From positions 62,001 through 126,000 of the forward strand of contig DDKG01000178.1 of NCBI GenBank assembly GCA_002339265.1: a DNA stretch of 64,000 nt, read 5' to 3'. The stretch is from Massilia sp. UBA2604 (GTDB taxonomy: Bacteria > Pseudomonadota > Gammaproteobacteria > Burkholderiales > Burkholderiaceae_D). Shown in pieces: positions 53,174-62,621 of the stretch; the first letter of the stretch is position 1; every line of letters starts with the position of its first letter. The translations under genes were made by a program, and so were the position numbers. The notes beneath the pieces were generated by a model that was not told the DNA's origin, made no database searches, and was given only the letters and a program-made list of their open reading frames with translations.

Positions 53174-54664
53174 TCACGCGGCGGCAACGACGGCCGTGCT
53201 GCGCGCCGGCAGCCTTACCTGCGCGACCAGCCCGCCCTGGGGATGATTGCGCAGCGCCAGCTGGCCGTCATGGGCCTCGATGATGCCGCGCGCGATGCCC
53301 AGCCCCAGGCCCATGCCGCCATCGTTGCGGTCGCGCCCATGGGCCAGGCGCACATAAGGATCGAACAGGCTGGCCAGCGCGTCCTCGGGCACGCCGGGGC
53401 CGTGGTCACGCACTTCGACCACGACGCTGCCCGGCTCCTCGCGCACCGCGATCTCGGCCCGCGCGCCGTAGTACAGCGCGTTGTCGAGCAGGTTGCCCAG
53501 CGCGCGCTTGAGCGCGAGCGGCTTGCCGCGCACGGTGACGCCGGACGGCTGGTAGCCCACCTCGTGGCCGGCCAGCCGCGCGCTCTTGACCATTCGTCCC
53601 AGCAGCGCGTCGAGGCGGATCTCGGCCGGGTTCTCGTGGATGTCGCTGTCCTTGACGCACTGCAGCGCGCCTTTGACCATCATGTCCAGTTCGTCCAGGT
53701 CTTCCTCGAAATCGTTGCGCAGCGCGTCGTCGTCGAGCAGTTCGGCGCGCAGCTTCAGGCGCGTGATCGGTGTGCGCAGGTCGTGCGAGATCGAGATGAA
53801 CAGGCGCTCGCGGTCCTCGATGTAGCGTGCGATGCGTTCGCGCATGGCGCCGAAGGCGCGCGCGGTGTTGACGAACTCGCGGCTGCCGGTCTCTGGCAGC
53901 GGCGGACTGGTGTCGTCCTGTCCCTGGCCGACGGCGGCGGCGGCGTCGGACAGCGCGGCCAGCGGGCGCGTGATCGAGCGCACCACCAGCAGGCACAGGA
54001 TCAGCGCCACGGCCAGCGACAGCGCCTGCGGCATCAATCGGTCCCAGCTGAACGGGTCGTTGCTGCTCAAGAAATACGGATTCGGCATCAGCGCCGCCAT
54101 GTACAGCCAGTTGCCCGGCTCGATCTCGGTCTGGATCACGAGGATCGGCGCCGGGTCGGGCTGCAGCAGCAGCACGTGCTGGACCCAGGCATTCGGCAAG
54201 TCTTCCAGGCGCACGTCGTGCTCGGCCACCACCAGCCGGTCAGGCCAGGCGAAGGCCAGCCGAAAACCAGGAGAGTTCGGCAGGTCGGACTTGAGCGTGG
54301 CGGCCACCGTCTTGATTACCTGGTCGGCCAGAGGATGCGGCGCGATGTTCTCGATCGGCACACAGGCGTGGTTCAGGTTGACGAAGAAGCGCGTGCCGCC
54401 CATCTCTCGCAGCTGCTGGATGATGAGCGCGCGGTAGGCCGGCGGCAGGCTGCGAAAGAAGCGGATCGCGCCGGCCGCGCTGTGCGCCACGTATTTGGCC
54501 GACGACTGCGCCTCCACCTGCGATTTATAGCGCAACTGGCTGGCCCAGATCGCGCTGGCCGCCACCTGCGTCACCAGCAGGCCCGCCGCCATCACCAGCA
54601 TCAGGCGGCCCAGCAGCGAGGCTGGCACCAGCCGCTGCAGCCAGGGAGCGATGCGCCTAGACAC
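53174..54664 (-). CDS. EnvZ-type sensor histidine kinase
   Basis: A 496-residue kinase. Transmembrane helices at about 20-42 and 213-230 flank a periplasmic domain of 170 residues. A HAMP domain follows, then the H-box SISHDLRTPITRLKLR with His294 and a HATPase domain (LGNLLDNALYYG, DHGPGVPEDAL, GGMGLGLGIARGI). The start is a GTG at 54664 that overlaps the regulator gene by eight bases. Partner of the OmpR-type regulator; the adjacent solute-binding protein may present its ligand. Confidence 0.92.
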   Translation of the reverse strand: MSRRIAPWLQRLVPASLLGRLMLVMAAGLLVTQVAASAIWASQLRYKSQVEAQSSAKYVAHSAAGAIRFFRSLPPAYRALIIQQLREMGGTRFFVNLNHACVPIENIAPHPLADQVIKTVAATLKSDLPNSPGFRLAFAWPDRLVVAEHDVRLEDLPNAWVQHVLLLQPDPAPILVIQTEIEPGNWLYMAALMPNPYFLSSNDPFSWDRLMPQALSLAVALILCLLVVRSITRPLAALSDAAAAVGQGQDDTSPPLPETGSREFVNTARAFGAMRERIARYIEDRERLFISISHDLRTPITRLKLRAELLDDDALRNDFEEDLDELDMMVKGALQCVKDSDIHENPAEIRLDALLGRMVKSARLAGHEVGYQPSGVTVRGKPLALKRALGNLLDNALYYGARAEIAVREEPGSVVVEVRDHGPGVPEDALASLFDPYVRLAHGRDRNDGGMGLGLGIARGIIEAHDGQLALRNHPQGGLVAQVRLPARSTAVVAAA

Positions 54665-55364
54665 TCGACACGCTGACGTCGGCCGAGAACACGTAACCGG
54701 CGCCGCGCACGGTCTTGATCAGGGCCGGCTGCTTGCCGTCGTCGTGCAGGCGCAATCGCAGGCGGCTGATCTGGACATCGAGCGACCGGTCCATCGGGCC
54801 CGAGTCACGCCCGCGCGTCTCCTCGCACAGCAGGCTGCGGTCGAGGATGATGCCGGGATGCTCGACGAAATACTTCAACAGCTGGAAATCGAGTCCGGTC
54901 AGCGCGACCTGGGCGCCGTCGGGATCGAGCACCTTGCGCTCCATGAGGTCGAGGGTGAAGCCGACGAAGCGGTAGTAGCGCGCGGCCGGCGTGTCGACCG
55001 CCGACCGCCGCAGGATGGCCTTGATGCGGGCCAGCAGCTCGCGCGGGCTATAGGGCTTGGCGATATAGTCGTCGGCGCCCAGTTCCAGCCCGACGATGCG
55101 GTCGGTCTCGTCCGAGCTGGCGGTCAGCATGATGATCGGCACATTCGAGCGCTGGCGCACCTGGCGGCACAGCATGAAGCCGTCGGTATCGGGCAGCATC
55201 ACGTCCAGGATCACCAACGACAGGGCGTCGGCCTGGGCCTGCAGCGCCGCCAGGAAGCTCTCGCCGTCGTGCGACAGGATCACCTCGTACTGGTTCTTTT
55301 CCAGATAGGTCTTGAGGAGTTCACGGGTCTTCTGGTCATCGTCCACGATCAGTATCTTGCGCAC
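54657..55364 (-). CDS. OmpR-type response regulator
   Basis: A 235-residue regulator. The receiver has Asp8-Asp10, the phosphoacceptor Asp54 (VILDVMLPDT) and the Lys in IAKPYSPREL. The winged helix holds LDVQISRLRLRLHDDGKQP and IKTVRGAGYVF. The GTG at 55364 has GGAG upstream at good spacing and is preferred to the TTG at 55376. The gene overlaps the 3' end of the binding-protein gene by 29 bases. Confidence 0.92.
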   Translation of the reverse strand: MRKILIVDDDQKTRELLKTYLEKNQYEVILSHDGESFLAALQAQADALSLVILDVMLPDTDGFMLCRQVRQRSNVPIIMLTASSDETDRIVGLELGADDYIAKPYSPRELLARIKAILRRSAVDTPAARYYRFVGFTLDLMERKVLDPDGAQVALTGLDFQLLKYFVEHPGIILDRSLLCEETRGRDSGPMDRSLDVQISRLRLRLHDDGKQPALIKTVRGAGYVFSADVSVSSV

Positions 55365-56643
55365 CTGCCACTCCAAGAGGTTTGAGATTGAATAGCCTGA
55401 ACAGCGCGCCGAGGCGGCGCTGGGCCTGGGCCGGCTTCACGCCATCGTCCAGGAAGAATCGGTGCACCTCGGCGATGATGGCGTCGCGGCTGGCCTCGTC
55501 CAGGGCCATGCGGTGCACCAGGCTGGGCGCCTGCACCGTGGCGCCCCGGGCGAAAACGGTCCACGACTGGCGCGCGCAACTGTCCATGGCGGCGGGATCG
55601 GCATCGCGCCGCACCGGCACCCCGCCCTTGAGCAGGTTGAAGCCGGCCTGCACGCCTGGCGCCACCATCAGCCGCGCCATCTTTTCCTGCGCCGCCATCT
55701 GGCGATAGTCGCCGGCGAACATGGCCAGCGTATCGACGCTGTACAGGTGGTAGTCGGACGTGCCGGGCGCTGCCGCGCAGCCGAAGTCGCGGTCCGGCAA
55801 GGCCTTGAATTCGGCCAGCTCGGCCTTGGCCCAGTCGCCCATGATCATCATGCCCGCCTGGCCGCGCGCGAAGCGGCGCACCACTTCGGGCCAGGGACGT
55901 TCGTCGATTTCGTCGCGCAGCCATCCCTTGATGGTGCGCAGGCGCAGCAAGGCCTCGTGGGTGCGGCGGTCGGCCGCCGCCACCGGGCTGCGCTGCACGA
56001 ACAGTTCGCGGTAGAAGGCCGGCCCGCTTTCGGCCAGCACCAGGTTCTCGAACAGCGCCGCCACCTGCCATGCCTCGCTGCTCTGGGCAAGCGGCGCCAC
56101 GCCGGCCGCCCGCAGGCGCCGCGCCACGTCCTCGAACTCGCGCCAGGTGACGGGCGGCGCCAGGCCAAGGCGCGCGAACAGAGGACGGTTGTAGTACAGC
56201 GTATTGACGCGATGGATGCCGAGTGGCGCGGCCACCACGTGGCGCCGGTGTACGACGAGTTGCTGGATGGTCGGGAACAGGAAGGCGCGCCAGTCGCCGG
56301 CGTCGGCGACGTTGTCGAGTTCGAGCAGCAGGCCCAGGTCGGCCCATTCAGCGATCGAGGGGCCGATCAACTGGGTCACTTCGGGCGCATCGCCGGCCAG
56401 CACCCTGCCTTTGAGGACCTTGCCGGCGCCGAGGCCCGCGCCGCCGGGGATGGCGGCGTCCTGCCAGTCGATGCCCTCACCGGCCAGGGTCGATGCCAGC
56501 AGGTCGGCGGCCTTGCGTTCGCTGGGCGAGGTCCACCAGTGCAGCACCTGCAGGCCGGGACGCTCGGCCGGCGGCGTGGCAAAGCAGGTGCCGGCCAGGA
56601 CCAACGCACCCACCATGACACCTGGCCACACCACTTTCTTCAT
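55336..56643 (-). CDS. Sugar solute-binding protein coupled to a two-component system
   Basis: A 435-residue periplasmic protein of the CUT1 binding class, close in pattern to glucose-type binding proteins (LQVLHWWTSPSERKAADLLAS, GIHRVNTLYYNRPLFARLGL, AGMMIMGDWAKAEL). Signal peptide cut near TCFATP. No permease or ATPase gene follows; instead its 3' end overlaps the response-regulator gene. It may act as co-sensor for the kinase, or share a permease encoded elsewhere. The ATG at 56643 has a weak GGTGGAT site. Confidence 0.85.
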   Translation of the reverse strand: MKKVVWPGVMVGALVLAGTCFATPPAERPGLQVLHWWTSPSERKAADLLASTLAGEGIDWQDAAIPGGAGLGAGKVLKGRVLAGDAPEVTQLIGPSIAEWADLGLLLELDNVADAGDWRAFLFPTIQQLVVHRRHVVAAPLGIHRVNTLYYNRPLFARLGLAPPVTWREFEDVARRLRAAGVAPLAQSSEAWQVAALFENLVLAESGPAFYRELFVQRSPVAAADRRTHEALLRLRTIKGWLRDEIDERPWPEVVRRFARGQAGMMIMGDWAKAELAEFKALPDRDFGCAAAPGTSDYHLYSVDTLAMFAGDYRQMAAQEKMARLMVAPGVQAGFNLLKGGVPVRRDADPAAMDSCARQSWTVFARGATVQAPSLVHRMALDEASRDAIIAEVHRFFLDDGVKPAQAQRRLGALFRLFNLKPLGVAGAQDTDRGR

Positions 56644-56720
56644 CGACGCATCCACCAACGGTCCCGCTGAAAGCACCGACTATATAGCAAGGTCGGCAAA
56701 TGCGGCAAGGGTGCAGACTG

Positions 56721-59270
56721 CTAGCGCCGCTCGATGCTGGCGACCTGCCCCATCCTGCCGTTGCGGTCGAAGGCCGCGGCGCGGATCGTGCCGCTTGCGG
56801 CGATCGGTCCCTCCACCACTGGGCTGCTGGCGGTCGGCTGGCTGCCGTCGACCGTGTAGCGCAGGGTGATCCCCGGCAGCACGTGATTGACCAGCACCCG
56901 CCCGCCCTCTTCGATCATGCCGGGCGGCGCGATGCGGTAGGCGACCTTCGAGCCGTCCAGGTCGAGGCGCGGCAGCACGCGTTGGCCGAGGGCGTTGACG
57001 AAGCCGGTCCAGGCACCGCGGTGCAGCAGCGCGGCCTTGGCGGAAACGGTCTCGGTCGCCCAGGCCGGATCCGGCGCCCAGCCGCGTTCGGCCACCGCCA
57101 CCAGGCGCGGCATCACCAGGTAGTCGATGCGGGCCGGGTCGCGCACCGTCTCGACGAAGAGGTTGGCCTGCAGTCCGCGCACGCGCCGCTTGCCGTAGTC
57201 GGTCAGGCGGTCCTTGCCAATGCGCGACGCTGCGGACGCGTTCTTGTTGATGTCGAGCGGGATGAAGTCGTGCACCGTGTCTAGTTCGACGTAGGCGCCC
57301 CAGTTCACGCCATGCTCGTCGGGATTGGCGTTGTGGGCCATGTCCATGTACATGCGGGTCACCGGCGTCAGGACGATGTCGTAACCGGCATTGGCAAGGC
57401 GGTAGGCCAGGTCTTCGTTGCCGACCGTGTTGTTCCACACATAGGCCGAGAAGCCGCGCTCCGGGAAGCGCGGGTTCGGGATCAGCTTCGGACGGCCGTC
57501 GAGCGTCGTCTGGCGCGCGGCCAGCTCTTCCCAGCCCGACATGTTCAGGCCGTGCTGGCGCACGATCTTGTCGACCCGGTCATAGAAATAATCCCACAGG
57601 TCGACCACGGTCTCGAGATTGTGCTTCTTCATCATCGCGGCGCTCACAGGCGATTTTCCCCAGGCGCCGTGGGCCAGCTCGTCGCCGCCCATGTGGATAG
57701 TCGCCAGCGGCACGCCGGCCTCGCGGTGCAGCGCCACCACTTCGCGCACCACGTGCTCGATGAAGGTGTAGCTCGATTCATGCCCCGGATTGATCACATT
57801 GTCGCCGAACAGCTGGGGCGAGCTGTACACCGAGCGGTCTTCGAGGTCGTTGAGCAGGTATTTGGCGTAGTCCTTATCGCCGGCCGCCTTCAGGCGGTGG
57901 TAGCGCGACTCCATCGCCTGCACGGCGGCGCGCGCGTGGCCCGGCATCTCGATCTCGGGGATCACCTCGATGTGGCGCGCATGTGCGTAGCGCAGGATTT
58001 CCTTGTACTCGTCGCGCGTGAAGTAGCCGCTGCCACTGGGGTCTTTCGGGTCGGGGCCGGAGCCGTAGGCCGGCTCCAGTCGCACGCCGGGCTTGGCGGC
58101 GTGGCCGCGCACTGCGCCGATGTCGGTCAGCTCGGGCAGGCCGGCGATCTCGATGCGCCAGCCTTCGTCGTCGGTCAGGTGAAAGTGGAATTTGTTCAGC
58201 TTGAAGCGGGCCATCAGGTCGAGCCACTTGAACACCGTTTCCTTGCCATGGAAGTTGCGCGACACGTCGAGCATGAAGCCGCGGTAGCCGAAGCGCGGGG
58301 CATCGACGATGGTCAGCTCGGGCAGCGTCAATGACTTCGCTCCCGGCAGCGGCATCAGGTCGCGCAGCGACTGCAGGCCGTGGGCCACGCCAGCCGCGCT
58401 GTTGCCGACAATGGCGATGCCGCCATTGGCCGCGATGGTGAGGCGGTAGGCTTCGGGCGAGCTTTGTCCGGGGACGCTCCCCACCGAGAGGCGCAGCGCC
58501 GGGCCGCCACTGGCCGCCAGGGTCGACGGGAACAGCGAGCGCGCCAGCGCCGCCTCGTTGGCCAGGGTCGACGGCGCGTCGATCTTCGGCATGCCCTTGA
58601 GCGCCAGGGTGCCCTTGCCGGCATCGAGCTGCAGCGGCGTCGGCAAGACCTTGGGCACCGCGGCGGCCGGCAGCAGCGCGGCGCGCGCATTGCGCTCGTA
58701 GGTGTCCTGCGGCGTGACCAGCGAATGCGGACTATCCTTGACGCCGGCCTGGGGCGCCTGGGCCAGTGGCACGACCTGGTAGTCGAGCGCGACGCCCGTA
58801 TCCGGCGCGGCGTCGTAGACCAGGTAGGGGCCGGACGGCGCTTTCGACGAGGTATAGACCGAATCGGAATGCCGGTAGTTGAATTCGATAGTCTGGCCGG
58901 GGGCCAGCCCCTTGAAGTCGGGCCCGGGGTACAGGCGGAAGTAGCCGCCGGCGATCTGTTCGAGCAGCAGGCCGCCCGACTGCACGCCCTTCGGCATGCG
59001 GTCGATCGCATTGAAGTACAGCGACCAGCCCCGCGCAGGCAACGCCTGGGTGTCGCGGTTGCTCAGGGTGAAGCGGGCCGGCGTGCCGCCCTGCGCCAGC
59101 TGCGCGCCCGCCACCGGGCGCTGCAACTCCCACTGCAGGTGCAGCTTCGCGCCGTTTGCCACAGCGCCAGCCGATGCCGGCGCCTGCTGCGCTGCCAGCG
59201 CCTGCGTCGGCAGCGTGAATGCGACCAGTGCCGCCATCAAGGTCGACGCCAGCGCGCCGCCACAATTCAT
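56721..59270 (-). CDS. GH20 beta-N-acetylhexosaminidase (chitobiase type)
   Basis: An 849-residue exported enzyme. After the signal peptide (ending near TQALAAQQ) come a CHB_HEX carbohydrate-binding domain (LHLQWELQRP, GWSLYFNAIDRMP), a GH20b domain (about 210-320) and the catalytic TIM barrel. The catalytic pair Asp530-Glu531 lies in HMGGDELAHGAWG. A C-terminal Ig-like CHB_HEX_C domain ends the protein. It removes GlcNAc from chito-oligosaccharides in the periplasm. The ATG at 59270 lacks a ribosome site; a TTG at 59282 behind GGGAGAC may be the true start. Confidence 0.93.
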   Translation of the reverse strand: MNCGGALASTLMAALVAFTLPTQALAAQQAPASAGAVANGAKLHLQWELQRPVAGAQLAQGGTPARFTLSNRDTQALPARGWSLYFNAIDRMPKGVQSGGLLLEQIAGGYFRLYPGPDFKGLAPGQTIEFNYRHSDSVYTSSKAPSGPYLVYDAAPDTGVALDYQVVPLAQAPQAGVKDSPHSLVTPQDTYERNARAALLPAAAVPKVLPTPLQLDAGKGTLALKGMPKIDAPSTLANEAALARSLFPSTLAASGGPALRLSVGSVPGQSSPEAYRLTIAANGGIAIVGNSAAGVAHGLQSLRDLMPLPGAKSLTLPELTIVDAPRFGYRGFMLDVSRNFHGKETVFKWLDLMARFKLNKFHFHLTDDEGWRIEIAGLPELTDIGAVRGHAAKPGVRLEPAYGSGPDPKDPSGSGYFTRDEYKEILRYAHARHIEVIPEIEMPGHARAAVQAMESRYHRLKAAGDKDYAKYLLNDLEDRSVYSSPQLFGDNVINPGHESSYTFIEHVVREVVALHREAGVPLATIHMGGDELAHGAWGKSPVSAAMMKKHNLETVVDLWDYFYDRVDKIVRQHGLNMSGWEELAARQTTLDGRPKLIPNPRFPERGFSAYVWNNTVGNEDLAYRLANAGYDIVLTPVTRMYMDMAHNANPDEHGVNWGAYVELDTVHDFIPLDINKNASAASRIGKDRLTDYGKRRVRGLQANLFVETVRDPARIDYLVMPRLVAVAERGWAPDPAWATETVSAKAALLHRGAWTGFVNALGQRVLPRLDLDGSKVAYRIAPPGMIEEGGRVLVNHVLPGITLRYTVDGSQPTASSPVVEGPIAASGTIRAAAFDRNGRMGQVASIERR

Positions 59271-59352
59271 TGTTTTACCCAAGAGTGTCTCCCTATCGCG
59301 CCCGTGAGCGCTCATCAAAATCGCACCGGCGAAGGCACCGACCGGTGCGCCG

Positions 59353-60600
59353 TCATTTTTGCCTTGGTGTGTACCATTTGGCAAATCCTTCCTGCAGCCT
59401 TGCCGCGGCGTCCTTCGGCGCCAGGCTGCCGTTCAATACCTGCGACGTCACGTTCCACAATTCGACTTCCATGCTCGGCTGGCCGCGATTGAGCACCTGC
59501 GCATTGACGCGGATCGTCGACGCGCAGCGCTTGCGCCACTCGGCCATCTGCTTGGCTACCGGGTCGCGCACCGCGATCAGGTGGTGCGACAGCGTGAAGA
59601 AGCCGGTCAGGCGATTGGTGTACAGGTCGGCGAATTCCTGCGACCCCACCCAGGCCATGAACTTGTAGGCGTCTTCCTTGTTCTTCGAATTGCGGTTCAC
59701 GCCCAGCCCCAGGTCCATATGATCCGAGATATGGCAGGCCGCGCCTTCCCTTGGCACCGGCGGCGGGAACACGCCCAGCGACAGGCCCGGCGTACGGCTG
59801 AAATGCGCGATGTCCCACGAGCCGGCCGGATAGATCGCCGCCCCACCCGACGCGAACCGTGCCTGGCTGGCGGCATACGTCTGCCTGGCGGCGCCTGGCG
59901 GCAGGTAGCGGTTCATGCGCGCCATGAACGCGAACGCATCGACGTAAGGCTGGTCGGTGAGCCTGGCGCGGCCGGCGATCAGGGCCTTGCGGCCTTCTTC
60001 GCCGCGCCAGAAGTTCGGCCCGATATTGGTGTAGACGATCTGACTCGATTCCCACTGCTCGGCCGTGCCCAGCGCCAGCGGCGTCACGCCAGCCTTCTTT
60101 AGCACGTCGAGCACGCGGAAGAAATCGTCCGCCGTGCGCGGCGGCTGCAGGTCGAGCCGGCGGAAGATGTCCTTGTTGTAGAAAAAGCCGTGGATGACCG
60201 AGGCCACCGGCATGCAGAAGGTGTCCTTGCCGTCGTCGGTCTGCCACGCCACCAGGCTCGAGGCATCGAAGTTCTGCAGGCCCGGCTTGCCGTCCAGCCG
60301 CTCCAGGTGGCCGCCCTGGTACAGGGCCAGCGACACGTCGAACGGCCGGCAGGCGATCAGGTCGCCCGCCGTGCCCTTAGCCAGGCGCGCGCCGAGGGCG
60401 GCGTCGTAGCCGGTGGGCGCGGTCGGCGCGAAAGTCACCTTGACGTCGGGATGGTGGCGCGTGAAGGCCGGCAGCAGGACGTTTTCCCACAATGCCTTGT
60501 CGTCCACGCGCCAGCTCTCGATCACCAGGGTGCCGGCAGCGGCAGGCAGTAGCGCCGCCGCCAGCAGCGCGCCGAGCAGGCGCCTCAAGATCCGCTTCAC
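59353..60600 (-). CDS. Sugar solute-binding protein overlapping an MFS porter gene
   Basis: A 415-residue periplasmic protein of the UgpB class. Signal peptide cut near LPAAAG. Typical segments are TLVIESWRVDDKALWENVLLP, GDLIACRPFDVSLAL and ASGGAAIYPAGSWDI. The GTG start at 60600 overlaps the MFS stop (GTGA), and the GH20 gene follows after 82 bases. No ABC permease or ATPase is encoded in this unit. The ligand is probably a chito-oligosaccharide or GlcNAc derivative, inferred from neighbours. Confidence 0.87.
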   Translation of the reverse strand: MKRILRRLLGALLAAALLPAAAGTLVIESWRVDDKALWENVLLPAFTRHHPDVKVTFAPTAPTGYDAALGARLAKGTAGDLIACRPFDVSLALYQGGHLERLDGKPGLQNFDASSLVAWQTDDGKDTFCMPVASVIHGFFYNKDIFRRLDLQPPRTADDFFRVLDVLKKAGVTPLALGTAEQWESSQIVYTNIGPNFWRGEEGRKALIAGRARLTDQPYVDAFAFMARMNRYLPPGAARQTYAASQARFASGGAAIYPAGSWDIAHFSRTPGLSLGVFPPPVPREGAACHISDHMDLGLGVNRNSKNKEDAYKFMAWVGSQEFADLYTNRLTGFFTLSHHLIAVRDPVAKQMAEWRKRCASTIRVNAQVLNRGQPSMEVELWNVTSQVLNGSLAPKDAAARLQEGFAKWYTPRQK

Positions 60601-62513
60601 CCGTGCTGCCCCGCAGGACCAGCCTTCTCCTTCGGCGCCGCGAACAGCCGCTCGATCTCTTCCAGCGACTTGCCCTTTGTCTCAGGCAGGAAGAAGGTTG
60701 CGGTGATGAAGTACACAGCGGTGCAGGCGCCCCAGAACAGGAACATCATGTGGTAGCCATAGTTGCCGACGATCGGCAGGAAGGCGCCGGCGATCAGGGT
60801 GCCCGTGCCCTGGTTGATCAGGAGCGCCACGCCCATGCCCACCGACCGGATCCGGGTCGGCATCAGCTCGGACAGGGCCAGCCACACGCACACGCCGGGG
60901 CCGATCGAGAACGAGGCGATGAAGAAGGCGATGAACACGGCCGCCAGCAGGCCGCTCTTTTCGTCTGGCGTCGGTCCGACAGTGGCGCGCACGATTTCAA
61001 GCGGCACGCCGGCCGCCGCGTCCTTCGGCGGCTGCACCGATACCCGCTGCGCCATGTACACGCGGCGCGCCGCATCGACCGTGGCGCGCGCCTCGGGCGC
61101 CAAACCCGCGATCATCTGCTGGGCAGCGTCCAGCGCCGCCGGGTCGCCCCGGCCAGCCCAGGCGGCGCGGGCGCCCTCCAGCAGCGCGCCCTGCGGCGGC
61201 GCCAGGGTCGCCGCCAGCGCGGCCTCGCGCGCCAGCACGACTTGCGCCTCGGCGGTCGGCGTATAGGCTTCGGCCACCTGCTGCGCATCGCCGTACTGGT
61301 ACAGGATCGTCAACTGCACGGGACCTGCGCCATTGCCCAGTTTCGCGTCGACCAGGTTGAGGTCGATCGCATTGCCCTGCATCAGCGCCGCTACTTCGGT
61401 GCGCACGTCGACCCGCTGCGATTCGAAGCGGTGGAACAGGATCGCCAGCAGGCACAGCGACACCATGATGCCGGCGGTGCCGATCTTGAGCAGGAACACG
61501 CGTCCCTTGCGCTCGACCAGCATGATGGCGCCGACCGTCATCACCATGTTCAGTATCTTGATCGCCGTGCCGTGGCTGGCCGCGCTCACCGGATCGAGGC
61601 CGGCATGCTGCAGGATGGTCGACATGAACTGCAGCAGCGAGTTGATGCCCGTTGCCTGGTTGCAGCCGAGGATCACGCAGGCCAGCACGAACGGCAGCAC
61701 ATAGCGCCGCTCGGTCAGCATTTCCGCCAGGGCCGCGCCGCGCGCCAGCTTGGGCCGCGCCCGTTCCTCGTCGAGCGAGGCCTGGATCTCGTTCACCTCT
61801 GCTTCACAGGCAGCCGCAGGCCGCAGCCGTCCCAGCACGCCACGCGCTTGCGCGGCACGGCCCTGGCGCATCAGCCAGCGCGGCGACTCGGACACAAACA
61901 GGCAACCCAGCAGGAATAGCACGCCCGGATACACGACCGCCATGAACATGCTGCGCCAGGCGTGGTCGGCAGCCGCGGTCGCGGCCACCTGGTCACTGCC
62001 GGCAGCCTGGATCGCCAGTTCGGCGTTGCCCAGGTAGTGGTTGCCGATGAAGGCGGCCAGCACGATGCCGGCCGTGAGCGCGAACTGGAACAAGGCCAGT
62101 CCCCGGCCACGGCGGTCGGCCGGCAGGCATTCGGCGAGATACAGCGGCACCACGACCGCGATCACGCCGCCCGAGAGCCCCTGCAGCAGGCGCCCGAGCA
62201 GCAGCGGCACGAACGATTGCGACAGGCAGATGACAGTGACGCTGCCGACGAACAGCAGCGCGCTTACTACCAGCATGGGTTTGCGGCCGAGCCAGTCGGC
62301 CAGCATGCCGGCCACCACCGAGCCGAGGATCGAGCCGGCCATCACGGCGGCGACCACCAGCGACAGCTGGCCCTCGGTCAGGCTGGTCGCGCGGTGCAGA
62401 TAGGGCAAGGCGGGATCGATGATCCCGATGTCGATCCCGTACAGCAGCCCGCCAAGGCCGCAGATCGCCGTCAGGAAGAACAGGTGCATGCGTTGTTTGT
62501 TTTGGTTGGCCAT
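60597..62513 (-). CDS. MFS sugar porter with large periplasmic insertion
   Basis: A 638-residue member of the sugar porter family, about 150 residues longer than usual. Helices 1-6 carry GRKPMLVVSALLFVGS and RLLQGLSGGVIAVVVPLYLAE. The central loop has PESPRWL-like SESPRWLMRQGR. Helix 7 has NQATGINSLLQF and the C-terminus PETKGKSLEEIE. Between the helix near 343-360 and that near 521-540 lies a hydrophilic, Ala-rich insert of roughly 155 residues, predicted periplasmic. A second enlarged loop is at 158-190. The start at 62513 has AAGGA adjacent to the ATG. Confidence 0.9.
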   Translation of the reverse strand: MANQNKQRMHLFFLTAICGLGGLLYGIDIGIIDPALPYLHRATSLTEGQLSLVVAAVMAGSILGSVVAGMLADWLGRKPMLVVSALLFVGSVTVICLSQSFVPLLLGRLLQGLSGGVIAVVVPLYLAECLPADRRGRGLALFQFALTAGIVLAAFIGNHYLGNAELAIQAAGSDQVAATAAADHAWRSMFMAVVYPGVLFLLGCLFVSESPRWLMRQGRAAQARGVLGRLRPAAACEAEVNEIQASLDEERARPKLARGAALAEMLTERRYVLPFVLACVILGCNQATGINSLLQFMSTILQHAGLDPVSAASHGTAIKILNMVMTVGAIMLVERKGRVFLLKIGTAGIMVSLCLLAILFHRFESQRVDVRTEVAALMQGNAIDLNLVDAKLGNGAGPVQLTILYQYGDAQQVAEAYTPTAEAQVVLAREAALAATLAPPQGALLEGARAAWAGRGDPAALDAAQQMIAGLAPEARATVDAARRVYMAQRVSVQPPKDAAAGVPLEIVRATVGPTPDEKSGLLAAVFIAFFIASFSIGPGVCVWLALSELMPTRIRSVGMGVALLINQGTGTLIAGAFLPIVGNYGYHMMFLFWGACTAVYFITATFFLPETKGKSLEEIERLFAAPKEKAGPAGQHG

Positions 62514-62553
62514 TCCTTGCTTCGCCTTGATCGATGCTTCTCGTTTCAGGAGC

Positions 62554-62583
62554 GCAGCCGCGCGGTCTCCGTTGCGCGGCTGC
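62554..62583 (-). terminator. Hairpin after the second TonB receptor gene
   Basis: A perfect 10-bp stem (GCAGCCGCGC/GCGCGGCTGC, loop of ten) between the receptor stop and the MFS start. No T-tract follows on the minus strand, so it may attenuate rather than end transcription or protect the 3' end. Confidence 0.5.
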
Positions 62584-62621
62584 TTGCTTACTTTACCTCT
62601 ACTTCATGCTGCTACCTCAAA

